From positions 260,340-324,339 of the forward strand of contig LNGK01000008.1 in the NCBI GenBank assembly GCA_001510575.1: 64,000 nucleotides of DNA, in the 5' to 3' direction. This document shows positions 23,956-36,459 of the stretch, in pieces. A model generated the notes under the pieces. That model had not been told where the DNA came from. It searched no databases and saw only the letters and a list, made by a program, of their open reading frames with translations. Made by a program: the position numbers and the translations under genes. Position 1 is the first letter of the stretch. The number at the start of each line of letters is the position of its first letter. Origin of the DNA: Knoxdaviesia capensis. Its lineage: Eukaryota > Ascomycota > Sordariomycetes > Microascales > Gondwanamycetaceae.

Positions 23956-26900
23956 GGTGGCGGATTGTGGCTATTGGCGAATTGAAGACGAGAGAAGAGG
24001 AGGAGAAACACAACGGTAGGGTTCAAGATTCCCCCCTCGTGATGGAGCAAAAAGTGTGGCTGAAAAAAACGGCAGGCCCAAGAAAAAGAAACGAAAAGGC
24101 TCGCGCGGTGAAATTGCCGATATGCAGCCTCCCACCTCCACATGCAAGGGAACTATGCGGAGCAGGTTTCAGCCAGTGGGAAAGGAGATACAGTGAGATT
24201 GGGAGGGAAAGTAGAACAGGATAGAAGGTCGGTGAAGAAAGTGATGAGTCCAGAAGAGTCGTGGCCCAACGAGCATGGAAGGGGATTCGATAAGTACTCG
24301 TACAACCAGTTCGTATCGACACCAAAAAAAAAAGTGGTGGGAGGGACGTGCGGGAATGGGAGAGTTGAACCGGGGGTGTTTGGTGTAACACCAAGAGGAA
24401 GAAAGCGATAGAGAAAGCAGACAGACAATGCCGCCCGGCCACAGATCCGGCGGCAGACTCGGTACTGATAGCAACAACAACAACAACGGAACTACCCAAT
24501 ACAGCGGCCGAAGGAATCCATGGAGAAGGCTGGCGGTGCGGCGGAGAAGCTGATATTAATGGACAACGAGCAATTGGTGAGACAATGTGCGAGATAAGTT
24601 GAGTTCAGATCGTCGAGTTCACAGCTGCGGAAGACTCGGTCGGGGACGAACAGGGAAAAAAACGAGACGTGAAATCAACGGGGAAAAAGCAGAACACCAG
24701 CAGTACTCTGGCAAGGCTTAAAAAAAGAGATAAATCCCAAGGAGATGCAAAAAGGCCGAAACAACCCGAGAAGAGCGAGATGGCTGGCGCGGGCAACAGA
24801 ACGCCGGTCGGTGGTCTAAGCCAGAGCTGGTGGCAACAAGATCGGAGAAGGGTGCTAACGAGGGCAAAAAAAAGCAAGATTAACCTGTGGCATTTGCGAA
24901 CTGCTAACCGATAAAGATACTGATAAGGCCGGCCGGTTGAATGGATGAAAAACAGACAAACACCGCAATTATGTAGAGAGAGAGAGTGAGAGTGAGAGTC
25001 AGAGTGAGAGTGAGAGTCAGAGTGAGAGTGAGGAAGGGTGAAGAAAGACGAGAAAAGAGAGACTGAGAGAGACAAGAGATGACATTTAGACCCCGATATA
25101 GGACGGCAAAAGAAATGCAGCACAACTCTCCATTACTAATATACGCAAGGCTGAATAGAGAGCAGAATGGGGAAGGAGCAGCCAAAAGTCGAAACGGGAG
25201 CAGAGGAAGGAGCGAGGGCGGGATGGGTGGAGGAAGGAAGCTGAAGATTGTGAAGCCAAGAAGTCCCGACAGAAAAGGCTGCACGATGTTCTGGGCAGCG
25301 GGATTGTACGAGCGATGCAGGCGGCAAAGTGCGTGCAAGCGACAGAAATCAGGTGCAATACAGGGGCCGCGGTTCGCCTTCAAGCTACGGAGACGACGGT
25401 TCTATTTGGGCGGGCGGGACACAGTGAGCCGACACAAGCGAGGGGGCTGCCAGATTCTTTTTTTCCGGCGGTCGGTCGTTCGCCTTTCCTGTAAAAGTCT
25501 GTTTTTTTGCTGTTCTAAGGGTCCCTTCCCCGGCGCCGCCCCCGTTTTTAGCGTGCTCAACCTACCGGGACTGGGAGAAGCGCCGAAGACCCTAAAAACA
25601 AAAGAAGAAGAAAGAAGAAAAAAGAAGAAAAAAAGATATCACGTCTACAGTCTACAGACATTTGGACTTACCGACCATGGACTACCAAGAGGGGAAGCCG
25701 GAGGCGCTAGGCCGACGACCACTCATCGACAGCTGGAAGCATTCATCGTCGGTGTTGGCCAGAAGGGACTCTCTTTCTCTCTCTCTCTCTTGATGTCCCC
25801 AAGACTCATACTGTATGCCAGCAATAGCGAGAGGCGAAAAAGGCTCAATATCTGGCATTCTGGGCCAATTTCACGGTTCCAAGGCGCCAGCCGAACCCCG
25901 GCAACATGCTTTTGCAGTCATATAGGGGTATGTGTGCGCTAAACTAGCTCCGCCGGGATACTTTTCTTGTGGTGGTTGCATGTGAGCCACCCGTTGTACG
26001 CTTACAGTGCTAACACCTGCGGTGTGCACGGCTGCGGAGCGAAAGGTGATGTTCTCGACTGGTGAGGCATGAAAACATCGAGGAGGGGGGGGGGAAGAAG
26101 ACTTTGGAGGGGGGAGTTGCTAAGGTATTGGCTGATATTGCATTCTGCTTGGTCAGAGTGAGCATGTGAAGCAAGCCAGCGTGGGGTGGTTTGGCCCGGT
26201 TGGCCACATGGATGGATCATCGCCTCGAATATGGGTGTTGGGGCCAATATCAGCTGGTCCATCTCAAAATGGGTGGGAGTGTCAGTGTGTCTTGGGTGAG
26301 ACAGCTCACACGCCAAACCACCGGTCCAGCTGAAAGTACCCAACCCGGCTGCTTCCGTGGAGAAATGACTCGAGAGAGGGGAAGGAAAAACAAGAGTCGG
26401 GGGAATGTGCCGAAAACGGCGGTCAACTTCGCCGTCCTTGCAGCACCTGAAGGTCAGAAAGCAAGCTCACTCAGGTCGTTCGTTATCTCAAGCTGCACAA
26501 CATTAGAAACAGGGATCGGACAGCCAGCACATCAACCACTGATCCTGGCACGGGGAGCAACAGACACACACACGGCAAGGGGGCGGGGAGAAAATCAAGA
26601 CCAAACCAGCCGATCCGACTCAGCCGGAGATAATGAGGGAACGGAAAAAAGAAAAAGGACGCAGGTTCAACAGCTCGGCCCTGCAGCTTGCATTGCCCCA
26701 AGACATCAAATGAGGGAGCTTGGGGAATTGGAGTTCGTCGTTTTTAGAGCTTCACTGGAGCTCCTTCACGAGAGCTCTTCGCGAGCCGTGCGCGAAACGC
26801 TGAATTGAAAGCTAGTATCACATGACACTTCACGTGGTGCTGCCAGCTCTGACTGTTTCTCTGTGGGGACGTGAGTACCCGCAAATATAAGGAAGAAATT

Positions 26901-27489
26901 TTTTCCTTCTTTGTTGTCTTGTTTGCATCTTCTCTTCCTTTTCACATCATGCATTTTCTGTGTTTCTCTTTTTTTTTCCTTTTCCATACACAGTTTGCAT
27001 CCGATTCCTCCTATTCACTACCCGTCTTCATTCCCGGACCCTCCCATGGTGCTCGTAACCTCCTCTTAGGCTGTGTCGACGTGAACATCTGTTCTTCACA
27101 TGGTTCTTTCAATTAGGCGTTTCCGAGGTTCAATGTGCAGAGTTTCCTGATTTGGGTCTTTGATTGAAGAATGCGGTCTGGCCATGTTTTAGTTTCGAGG
27201 CAGAGTTTTCTCCCGGGGATATGCATGAATAGGAGGAGGGGCGTTGGAATCAACCGCGCTCACTGGACATGGGGAACGAGCAGGATTTATCGTCCCTCTC
27301 TGTCGAATACGCTTATGATGATTCAAAATACAATTGTTGATAGGAAGAGACTGAACGCTCCCAAAATGGGTAGCATGATCTCAACTGTTCTAATCTGAAG
27401 CTATTCGTTGTCCTTTGGATGAGTTTTTAGCCGAGTGGCTAGGGGATGAGGTGTGCAGGCGATGTCATGTTGGTGCGGTGACGAACGGA
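23956..27489. other. Gene-empty upstream region of the MAPKKK gene
   Basis: No supportable gene is present. The frame at 25079-25942 (plus) has basic, compositionally biased sequence and no domain. The region contains an 18-base-unit minisatellite near 24980-25032, a TC run near 25770-25790 and a T-rich stretch near 26900-26990. The first several hundred bases probably include the MAPKKK leader and promoter. Confidence 0.5.
24980..25032. repeat. GAGAGT-type minisatellite with an 18-base higher-order unit
   Basis: A GAGAGT-like hexamer is arrayed so that every third copy ends in C instead of G, giving an 18-base unit (AGAGTGAGAGTGAGAGTC) repeated about two and a half times. It is purely intergenic. 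Confidence 0.8.
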
Positions 27490-27499
27490 CCACGGCGAC

Positions 27500-29350
27500 T
27501 TAACGTAGAAATCAAATGCTCACAGTCGCGTCTTCACGAACTCTGTGATTCCATACATAATTCAAGGTAGTCGGATATCTCTGGAGTATCAAAGCATAAA
27601 GGCGTAATCCAAGTCTATGTTGATCTTGGTTGGGGCTGGACTCGCACATACAATCATTCAAGCGCCTCGATACGAGCCCTCGTCCACGGTGGCATACCCT
27701 CACGCCGTCGTTTCCGTCCGGGCCTTCTTCGCAACCTAGCTCTCCACCTCATCGTCCTCCTTACCGGCGCTGCTGCTCAGCCGCCGCGTCTCGGCGCACC
27801 ACACCACGTTCGCCTCGCGGAAAGCCACATCGCCCAGCCTAGCCCTTGTCCCCGTCCTCGTCGGTTCGGGGGTCCCGGGCCGGAACACTTGATCGGCCAG
27901 CCAGAGCCGCCTTGAGACGCTGCTTCTTCGCGTCACTCGTAGTCGGAGATTCCGTATTGATCGCCTCGTTCCACCCGCCTCGTTCCACCGAGGCAGTGAG
28001 TTCTCCGCTACGTAGATCCACTCCGAACGCCGGCGGTCCTGAGCCATAGCAAACATACAGAAACAACATCAATACGCCAGGCTTGTTTGGTCAAGATCTG
28101 TCGGGTTTTCTGGTTCGTATGGCTGGAACACAATCGGGGGGAGAACTGTGGCATCTTCCGTAGATACGTAAATGAAGATCAGGGCGTGGCCCGATGCGAT
28201 ATATCCGCACGCCAGCCGCGATCTGATCATATAGTGGAAGGTCTGGCAGAGGACCACGGCCACAAGAACCTCGCTACCAATGGGACCGGGTGAGCCCTCT
28301 CATGAAGAAGTGGGTGTCTCCTCTTCCGCTCCAGGACCAGGAGGTGCCGGATCTGCCGGAAGAGGGCCCGGTGACTCCGGCTCAGATGGCAGGGCTGGAA
28401 CGGGTCCCGGAGCAGTCATCGCACCGGACTCAACGGCAACATCCCACCACAGCTGTAGCGGGATCTGAAGCTCTGGTGCGGGAAGAAGAGCGAGGCTTGG
28501 GCGAGGCCCGGTCGTCTCTCCGTTGGCACACCTAGGTGAAGAAGTCATCTCCTCGGTAGCTCCATAGCACCCTCTTGACCGTAGATGCTAGGAGCTTGTG
28601 AGCAGCCTTAAACTCGGCTACAAAGAAGTTGATCTCGTCGCCCGACTTCATCATCCGAACACCCCATCGATCAGGCAGCACCTAGTTTTCCGACGAGCGT
28701 CTCTTAGACGGCGGAGGTTGCATTTTATATTCACAAGGATTGATCTGCGAGAAGCCGGAGGCAGAGAGCCCGGAAGGTGATGCGGGAGGTGTCTGAGTTG
28801 GTCAGTTCCAGCCACTTTTCCAGGATGTCCTTGGCCGGGGCCTCGATAGCCTTGGAAATGAAGGACGATAGATCTCGCTCGTTCTTCAAGCGAAAAGAAC
28901 TGATCTTCCGGGCAGAATAGTCCATCTGATGCGGTGACGCGAAGTGCCGACCCGCGCCGAGAGTTGTGTCTGGCTCCCGAAATTTGTCGCGATGGATCCT
29001 GTGGAAAGCGGTCCAGTGGCAAAGGCTCACCGGGCGGAGATTGGAGAGAACACTCGTGGTTCCACCTGGTGCTCGAAGCGTGCGGTCCGGCTCGATCTTA
29101 TCACCGGCTGAAGAGCTCTTCTTCAGCAAGCTTGAGAATGGCGCGGATTGTGGAAAACTCCAGTAGCCGCCTCTGTTCTTGAAGTTCTCTTCTATCTTCT
29201 TTCCGCGGTCGTCTCTCTTCTGCGATTTGCTCTCGAAGCCGTCGGTTTTCAGACCCGGTATATGAATGCAAAGCAGCGAAGGAAAAGCATCAGGGAAATA
29301 GCCCTGAAGCTTGGAAAAGCCGACCAAGGCCTGCCTGTGAAGCCATGGTG
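27500..29350 (-). pseudogene. Relic of an amplified fungal kinase-like family (coiled-coil plus FunK1-like C-terminus)
   Basis: Fragments lie in order on the minus strand but in shifting frames. Near 29340-29275 is ALVGFSKLQGYFPDAFPSLL. In another frame is a Glu/Arg-rich coiled coil (GSENRRLREQIAEERR...QEQRRLLEF). Then come LCHWTAFHRIHRDKF and LKNERDLSSFISKAIEAPAK (about 29000-28800). After a dissimilar segment with a stop at 28300-28302, QTFHYMIRSRLACGYIASGH and FIYVSTEDA follow (28250-28150). A frameshift after LAY leads into FLYVCYGSGPPAFGV. A last fragment near 27680-27560 (LNDCMCESSPNQDQHRLGLR) resembles the start of the kinase-like part. These match, from memory, a large dispersed fungal family whose members begin ALVGFFKLQGYFP-like and end in a FunK1-type kinase fold. 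No continuous frame can be spliced, so I call it a pseudogene. Confidence 0.55.
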
Positions 29351-29414
29351 TTGATCCGAAACAGAAACAGCCGAATGGAAACAGGTAGGTTTGGAGTCTA
29401 TGAGCTGCCTGCAA

Positions 29415-30407
29415 GAAGGAGTCCTTGCCGTTTTCCCCTCTTCGGGAACTTTCTGAGGCTTTGTTGTCGTTTTGAGTGTTCGCGGGAGTTCTCTTCGTCG
29501 TTTGGGTTCGGTTTCAGCAGATCGACAGAGCAGAACGTCTGGCCGGAGTCAAACGCGACAAAACAGAGCACGTGACTGACTGTCACGTGGCTTCGTGCAG
29601 CCACACAAAAAAAGATGGCCGTGATACCATCCAAACGCCGATTTTGTGTTCACTCATCACTTCCTTCAATCCCGGGCGCTGGTATCAAAGCGACCAACCT
29701 ACAACATGTTCAAAATCCGGCGTGGTAGTCGGACACAGACCTAACCTGCTGATAGTTATTTTATTTATCTTTATTTCCTGGTTATTCACGGTACTGTCTG
29801 TCTCCCTTCTCTTCTAGGTCTTCGCGGCTGATTGAGGCTCTGCTTCGATTTCTGTGCAATATCAACTGAATGTGTTTGCCTGTCTCAAGCTACACATTCT
29901 TGATTGTGAGTGGGTCTACCGTGAAGTCACAGTTTTGAACTTTCGCTTGCTTGTGGCCCACACAAACGCACATCTGCACTGACCAGTGATCAACCGTCAA
30001 TTGGCCTTGACCTTGGACCTTGGCCCTTCACCTTAACATTGACCTTCTATTACTAGCCCTCTCCCCCACTATCTGGTATCTGTCTTTATGTATCTCCTTC
30101 TGTTGTAGCTTTGTACCTTGTCCCCCTCATCAATAAGTTGCTCATGTCCATTCTTCAATTCCTGCTAGTTGTGTTCCATCTGAATCCTCTGCCTCTATCT
30201 CTTATGACGTACTAACACTCCGCTGCTGTGTTCACCGCCACCCCAGGAAAGAAAAAAAAAGTATACCCCCCAATTATCCGACCTTCTCAAGTCCTCAAGC
30301 CCATAGTCTCTGTTTCGGCCCTTACCGCACCGCCCGCGAGCCGGGATCTCCTCCGTCTCTCTCCGTCTCTCTCCGTCTCTCTCCATCTCCAGCTTTACCC
30401 CCCCACC
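29415..30407. other. Upstream region of the synaptojanin-type gene
   Basis: No gene is seen. The plus strand is pyrimidine-rich and carries CCTTGACCTT-like repeats near 30005-30050. Four copies of a CT-rich 10-mer sit just before the start codon. Confidence 0.5.
30351..30390 (+). repeat. CTCCGTCTCT 10-mer tandem repeat in the 5' leader
   Basis: Three perfect copies and one diverged copy end 18 bases before the chosen ATG at 30408. The tract resembles a transcription-start-associated CT block of filamentous fungi. Confidence 0.8.
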
Positions 30408-33400
30408 ATGGAATACCACCAGTCCTACGCCTCGCAATCCGCCACGAGTCTGGGACTCCCGCCCTCCCATTCCACCCCCGACTGGTCCTGCCAGCTCCTC
30501 ATCCGCGACATCCCCCACCGGTCCATCGCTATCGTATCACACTCATATGTCTTGATCTTCCGCTATAGCCCGCCGTCGGCCGATGGCTCCAGCAGTAACG
30601 GCACACAAATACCCCGTGGTGGCGGTGGCGGCCGGCCCCGCGCCGGCTCAACCAGCGAGGTCGCCCCGTCTCGCTGCATGGTCGAGCTATTGCCCAAAAC
30701 CGACCCCGTGCTCGACAGCTACCGGCCGCTCACCCACCTGCCGATCTTCGGAACCCTGGGCCTGATCTCCATTGCCCAGGATGTGTTCCTGTCGGTCGTG
30801 ACCCACTCTTCCCGCGCCGCCACGTTGCGTCCCGGCGAGACGGTGGAGAAGATCCAGAACGTGTCGTTTTACTGCCTCAGCTCCGCCGACTTCGACGATT
30901 CCCTGTCGGTCGATAACTGGGATGCCGAGCTCAACGATGCCTCCTCCGTCTACTCCGGGAATCCGCAACGGAGAGAAGCCCCCCTCGAACACCCTTGCCA
31001 CGAGCTGCGCAAGCTGCTCAGTAACGGCAGCTTCTACTACAGCACCGACTTCGACGTCACAAACCGGCTGCAGGACCGGCCGGTCAACTCCACATCCTTC
31101 AACATCGACAGCTTCGACGAGGCCTTCCTGTGGAACTCGTTCATGATCAAGCCGCTGGTCGAGTTCCGCTCCCACCTAACTCCCGACAAGCGCCGCGCCC
31201 TCGACCAGTCCCGGATCCTGACCTCCGCCATCCGTGGCTACTGCGGTACCATGACCATCCCGCAGTCATCTGCTCCGTTGCGCGTGAAAAGCACCGGCCT
31301 CCCGTCATTCCTCACCGTCATATCTCGACTCTCCTGTTTACGAGCTGGCACGCGGTTCAACGCACGCGGCATCGACGACGACGGCAACGTGGCCAACTTC
31401 GTCGAGACCGAAACCACATACTGGTCGCCGTCCGGGACGGTGTTCTCCTACGTGCAGGTGCGTGGCTCGGTGCCTGTGTTCTGGGAGCAGGCCGCCGATC
31501 TTGTCCCGGGCCGCCAGCGCATCAGCATAACGCGATCTCCGGAAGGCACACAGCCGGCCTTCAACAAGCACTTTGACGATCTAGAGCGTGCGTACGGCGC
31601 CGTGCATGTCGTCAATCTCCTCAGCGAAACGAAGCTTGGCGAGGCCGAGCTTACGGAAAACTACCGCTATGGCCTCTCCCACTGCCCACTCTCGCGATCG
31701 ATAGCATCGGGGAGACAGTCGATGCTGCGCGCCACCGAGTACGATTTCCACGCCGAAACGAAGAGTATCGGATATGAGGCTGCCAAGGGGATCCGGCGCT
31801 TCATTGAGGATTCGGCGGAGACCTTTGCCTATTTTCTGGCCGAGGCCGAAGACGACTCGGGTGCTGACTTCAACGGCGCCGATATAAACAGCCGGCTCGT
31901 GCCGGTGTTTGGCCAGGAGGGTGTGTTCCGCACCAACTGCCTCGACTGCCTTGACCGCACCAACCTGATCCAGACCATCATCTCGCAGATGGCGGTCGAG
32001 TCGTTCCTCAACCACCGCGGCGAATACGCAACCGCAGACTTCTGGGTGCGCCACTCGTCGCTGTGGGCCGACAACGGAGACTCGCTATCGAAGATCTACG
32101 CGGGCACCGGCGCGCTCAAGACGTCGTTCACGCGCCACGGCAAGATGTCGCTCTCGGGCGCCATGGCCGACCTGCGCAAGTCGGCCCAGCGGCTCTACCA
32201 CAACAATTTCACCGACCCGTCGCGCCAGATCACCATCGACCTCCTGCTAGGCCGGCTGGTGAGCCAGCGCGGCGTGCTGCTGTACGACCCCATCAGCGAG
32301 TACGTCAGCGGCGAGCTCGCGCGGCGCAGCCCGGAGTATGCGTCGCAGCGGCCGATCACCGTGCTGGTCGGCACCCTCAACCTAAACGGCCGCACGCACG
32401 GCCTCGACCACGACCTGTCACCGTGGCTGTGGCCAGCGGAGCTATCTCGCGCCACCACGCAGCCGGAGATCGTCGTGGTCGGGTTCCAGGAGATTGTCGA
32501 GCTGAGCCCGCAGCAGATCATGAACAGTGACCCGTCGCGCAAGCAGCTGTGGGAAACTGCCGTTCAGCGCACGCTGAACGCGCAGGCGCAGCGCGCAGGC
32601 GGCGAGGGATACGTGCTGCTGCGCAGCGGACAGCTGGTGGGCGCCGCGCTGTGTATCTTCGTCAAGGCATCGGAGATTGGAAATATCAAGAACGTCGAGG
32701 GCAGTATCAAGAAGACGGGTCTGTCGGGTATGGCGGGCAACAAGGGTGCCGTGGCGATTCGGTTCGACTTTGCCAGCACGGCCATTTGTTTTGTGACGGC
32801 GCATCTGGCGGCCGGCTTTGCCAACTACGAGGACCGGAATCGCGACTTTGCGACCATCCACCACGGCTTGCGTTTCCAGCGGAGTCGTGGCATCGACGAC
32901 CACGGTAAGAACGCCCTTTCCGTTGTGTAGGGGATAATGCGGGGGAGGGAAAGGGGGAGGGGGCCCGTTTTTCATCGTCACTGGGACTAACATTGTGTTC
33001 TCGCCGCTTTAGACACGGTCATCTGGCTTGGTGACTTCAACTACCGCATCGGCCTCGGTCTGGAACGGGCGAAAGATCTCGTCAAGCGCGGCGACCTTGA
33101 GACGCTCTACGAAAACGACCAGGTACGTTTGGCCTCAGTTTGATGGCAGTCCACCCACTCCCCTCACGCACTAACCCGCAGGTTCAACCCCAATAGCTCA
33201 ATCTGCAAATGGTTGCCGGTCTCGCGTTCCCGTACTACTCGGAGGCACGCATCACGTTTGCACCGACGTACAAGTTCGACATTGGCACGGACGATTACGA
33301 CACATCGTAAGTGCACCCGCAGTCCCGTCCCTCTCCCAACCTTCTCTTACTCACCGGTGACGTTTTGCTGGCCTACAGAGAAAAAGCGCGAATTCCCGCC

Positions 33401-34795
33401 TGGACCGACCGCATCCTCTGGAAAGCGTCGAATGTGAAACAGTTCGCCTACAACTCGGCGCCGCTCCGCTTCTCCGACCACCGGCCGGTGTACGCGGTGT
33501 TCCAGTGCACCATCAGCATGGTCAATGAGCCGGTCCGCCAGCGCATTAGCGACGAGCTCTATGCGCGCCGTCGCCGCGAGATTGGCGATGGCGGCAGCGA
33601 CCGGCTGATTCCCGGGCCTGGAGGGGGCGGTGGCGGTGCGGGCCTGAGCGAGGCTGACTCGGACGACGAGGACCTGATCGGGTACGATGCCGTTGAGCCG
33701 GGGCTGCCGCCAGCTAGTTCTGACCGGCAGAAGTGGTGGCTGGACGGCGGGATGGCGGCGCGGGCGGCGGTGGCTCCACCGCCACCGCCGCCGCGCCCGC
33801 GAGACCCGGCGGCAGGTACTCTGGCGGCTGCTCCCACAACGGCGGCGGCGGCCCGCGCCATGGTGCTCAACCCCGGCCGTGCATCTAACCCGTTCACGCC
33901 GTCGGACGAGCCGGAGTGGGTGGCCATTCCGCGCGCAGCGTCACGCCAGTCGCAGAGCCAGTCGAGCATCTCCAGCTCGCCGTATGAGGTGGTCAATCTT
34001 CCCTCGCTGATGGCGGCGGCAGCGTCTGGCCCCAGAGGCGCTAGTGGCAGCGCAGGCAGCGGCCACTCGCACATGCCGGCGAAGATGAGTCGGCTGGCCA
34101 TCAACGACAGTGCTGCTGGGGAGATGCAGGAGATCCCGCCGCCGCCACCGCCGCGTCGTCAGACGGGTGCGGTGGAGGCGGGGCCGGCGGTGCAGCACCA
34201 CGCCATGGTCGGACGCAGCCAGTCTACGGCGGTCCACCATCCCCAGACGGCGGCTGCGCCCCCGCCGCCGCCGTCGCGCGTGTCCACGCTGCCGGCTCCG
34301 AGCCAGACGGCCCCGCCTCAAGCGGTGCGGTCGGGGCCGGCGGCGAAACTGCCGCCACCGGTAGCGCGAAAGCCCATACACCTGGCATCGGCACTGACGG
34401 CCGGACTCGCCGAGGCGCGACAACAACAACAACCCCAGCAGCAGCAGCAACAGCAGCACCATCACCATCACCATCAGCACCAGCCTGCGGCTGCAGCTGT
34501 CCACCGGGCAGGGCCCGCAGCCACCTCAACCTCCGAAACCGGCCCCGCCCTGCCCGCGCGCCGCACCCCCACCACGGCTCCTTTAAACGGCCGGGTCGGA
34601 CTCCCCGGGATGACCGGCTCGGCGCCCGCAGCGGTCCCAGCGGCCCGCGGTCCCCTCAGCAACGTGCACCGGCCCCCGCCGCCGCAGCCGGTAGTCGACC
34701 TGCTCGACTCCATTGAAGGCGGGATGTCCCCCGGCACTACGGCGGCGGTGCCGGTGGGGTCGTGGGAAGTCCTGCAGCCTGAGCGGCGGGGGTGA
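30408..34795 (+). CDS. Synaptojanin-like inositol polyphosphate 5-phosphatase with Sac1 domain
   Basis: Four exons, 30408-32904, 33013-33122, 33197-33306 and 33379-34795, give 1377 residues. It is the Inp51/52/53 type, which removes phosphates from phosphoinositides (notably PI(4,5)P2) at the plasma membrane and endocytic sites. Residues about 60-570 form the Sac domain, with active-site loop NCLDCLDRTN (Cys511) intact, so PI-monophosphate phosphatase activity is expected. Residues about 650-960 form the 5-phosphatase domain: TLNLNGRTHG, GLSGMAGNKGAVA, WLGDFNYRI (split by intron 1), PAWTDRILW and SDHRPVYAVF near 938. The last 400 residues are Pro-rich with a Gln/His tract near 1250-1275, suited to SH3 binding. 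The frame is open to an ATG at 30228; I chose 30408 for its CCACCATGG context. Confidence 0.95.
34420..34485 (+). repeat. CAA/CAG and CAC/CAT repeat encoding poly-Gln/poly-His
   Basis: An imperfect trinucleotide tract in the proline-rich tail of the phosphatase encodes about twelve Gln and then about eight His. It stays in frame. Confidence 0.85.
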
Positions 34796-36459
34796 GCAGT
34801 CGGTGACTGGTTCTCCGGGGACTGGAAGGGAAAAAAGTGTCTTGTGTTTTACGGTTTCGTTTCGGTTGGCGTTTTCGAGGTTTGGAAATCCTTCGCTCTT
34901 TGTGGGTTTTGTTACAGGAAAGCGGTGTGTGTCTTCTTGGATGGATACCGGATGGATAGATATAGCGCCACTGCATGAAAAACACTTCATTACTGGAACA
35001 TGTCCTTCGCTTTTTGAGAACACAACCAACAGCAGCATCTACACGTGGTGAGAGAAGTCTCCTTCCGCAGTAACCCGAACGGCCGCATGCAAACCCTAAA
35101 GTAGCCCCACTTTACGCCCTCAAACCCCACATTCCCAATGCAGACCCTAACCCTATGCGGTCACGCCACCGCTCCTCACCGAGGGCCACATGCTCGAACC
35201 ACCACCGCCCGGGCCAAGAAAAAACCACGCGATAGGCCCCATCTCCGTGTCGCTCTCAGCCGACATTCCTGCGCACGAGGCGGGCGATGATGCATGGGAG
35301 CAGTGTATTTCGGTTGCCTGATTGCATAGCCCAAGAACGGAAATCGGGGGGACGCGGGCCGGTGTGCACAGCTGTGCGCATGCCCGGACGGACCCGCCGG
35401 CAGCCAGAGTGGGCCGGCTTGGTTGTTTTTTTCGCGCTCGCTGGGTGCTCTCGCGGCTGGGTTCTCTCGAGCTTCTTCTTTGCTTTTTGCTTTTTTTGCG
35501 CCGGGGGGTGGGCGTAGCTGGTTTGGGCTTAGAGTGAAGTCGCGGTGGTCGGTGTTTCTTTCGTTGTTGCTTGGGGGGTTCTGTAAGGCATGGAGAGGAG
35601 AGGGGAGGGGACGAGGGGTTTCGCTCGCTTCGGCTACCCTTGAACCCTGGAGAACCAAAATAAAAAGTCTTGGGTTGCCTTTTCTCCTCCTCCTCGTCCT
35701 CCTCCTCCTCCTCTCTTCACCTGTTTTCCGTCATGTTTGTATAATTCTCGCCGATCTCTCTTTCTTTATCTGTGGGCGGTTCCCTCTTGCTCTTGTTCCC
35801 AGCTTGCAGCTCACACACCTTGCTTTTAAGGACCAACCCTTAGGTTACATGAATGTATGTATTAATACAGGTCGCTACATGCTTGCATCCACACTCAAAG
35901 CGTCTCTCGCCACCCATTCTAGAATCCGAACATACCGAACCCATACAGTCACAAGGTTCGCATGATTCCCTCACTTCACCGTTGACCGTCGCCCTTCTGA
36001 CCCTCTCGCGCCCGAATCACCACCATCCTCTTTTTTCTCTTCTCTCATGCTTCGTAATCTCTCCTCTTATCCACCCTATCACCCACCCTTCCTTCCCGTT
36101 GCTCTCTCTCTCTCTTTCTTTCCTTTCGTTTTCTGCCCGCCACTCTCCTCTCTGAGCTGCCGTCCCGCCAGCTGCCACCGCCAGCTGCCAACACAACCTC
36201 TTCAACAGGCCCAGACCCTCTCTCGCCTCTGCCGCTTTCCGAGTCTTCTCCGGCCCAGCGGTTTCTCGGTCTCTCGGGCAGCCCACCAAAAAACACCGGC
36301 CTCCGGTGGGGTTGTGTGTGGTTATCACGCTCTCCACCTCCGGAGGCACCCGTGAGCCCGGGCCAAAAACACCCCCATCCACCCGGAACAGAGAGAGAGA
36401 CAGAGAGAGGGAGGTCCGTCCCCCACCACTGCGGGACGTTGCCGTCCCCCATCCGCCAG
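34796..36459. other. Intergenic with telomere-box motifs and CT-rich leader
   Basis: No gene is supportable. ACCCTAA-type motifs lie at 35091-35098 and 35144-35154. A CT-rich block occupies 35680-35720 and most of 35990-36300, probably promoter and leader of the downstream gene. Confidence 0.5.
35144..35154. promoter_or_regulatory. Telomere-box motif (ACCCTAACCCT)
   Basis: An overlapping pair of CCCTAA units lies about 50 bases after another ACCCTAA at 35091-35098. It resembles Tbf1-type sites; the function is not shown. Confidence 0.35.

Noticed and set aside
25079..25942. Plus-strand frame of 287 codons upstream of the MAPKKK
   Set aside because: Basic, low-information composition, crosses AAGAAG runs, and no recognisable domain.
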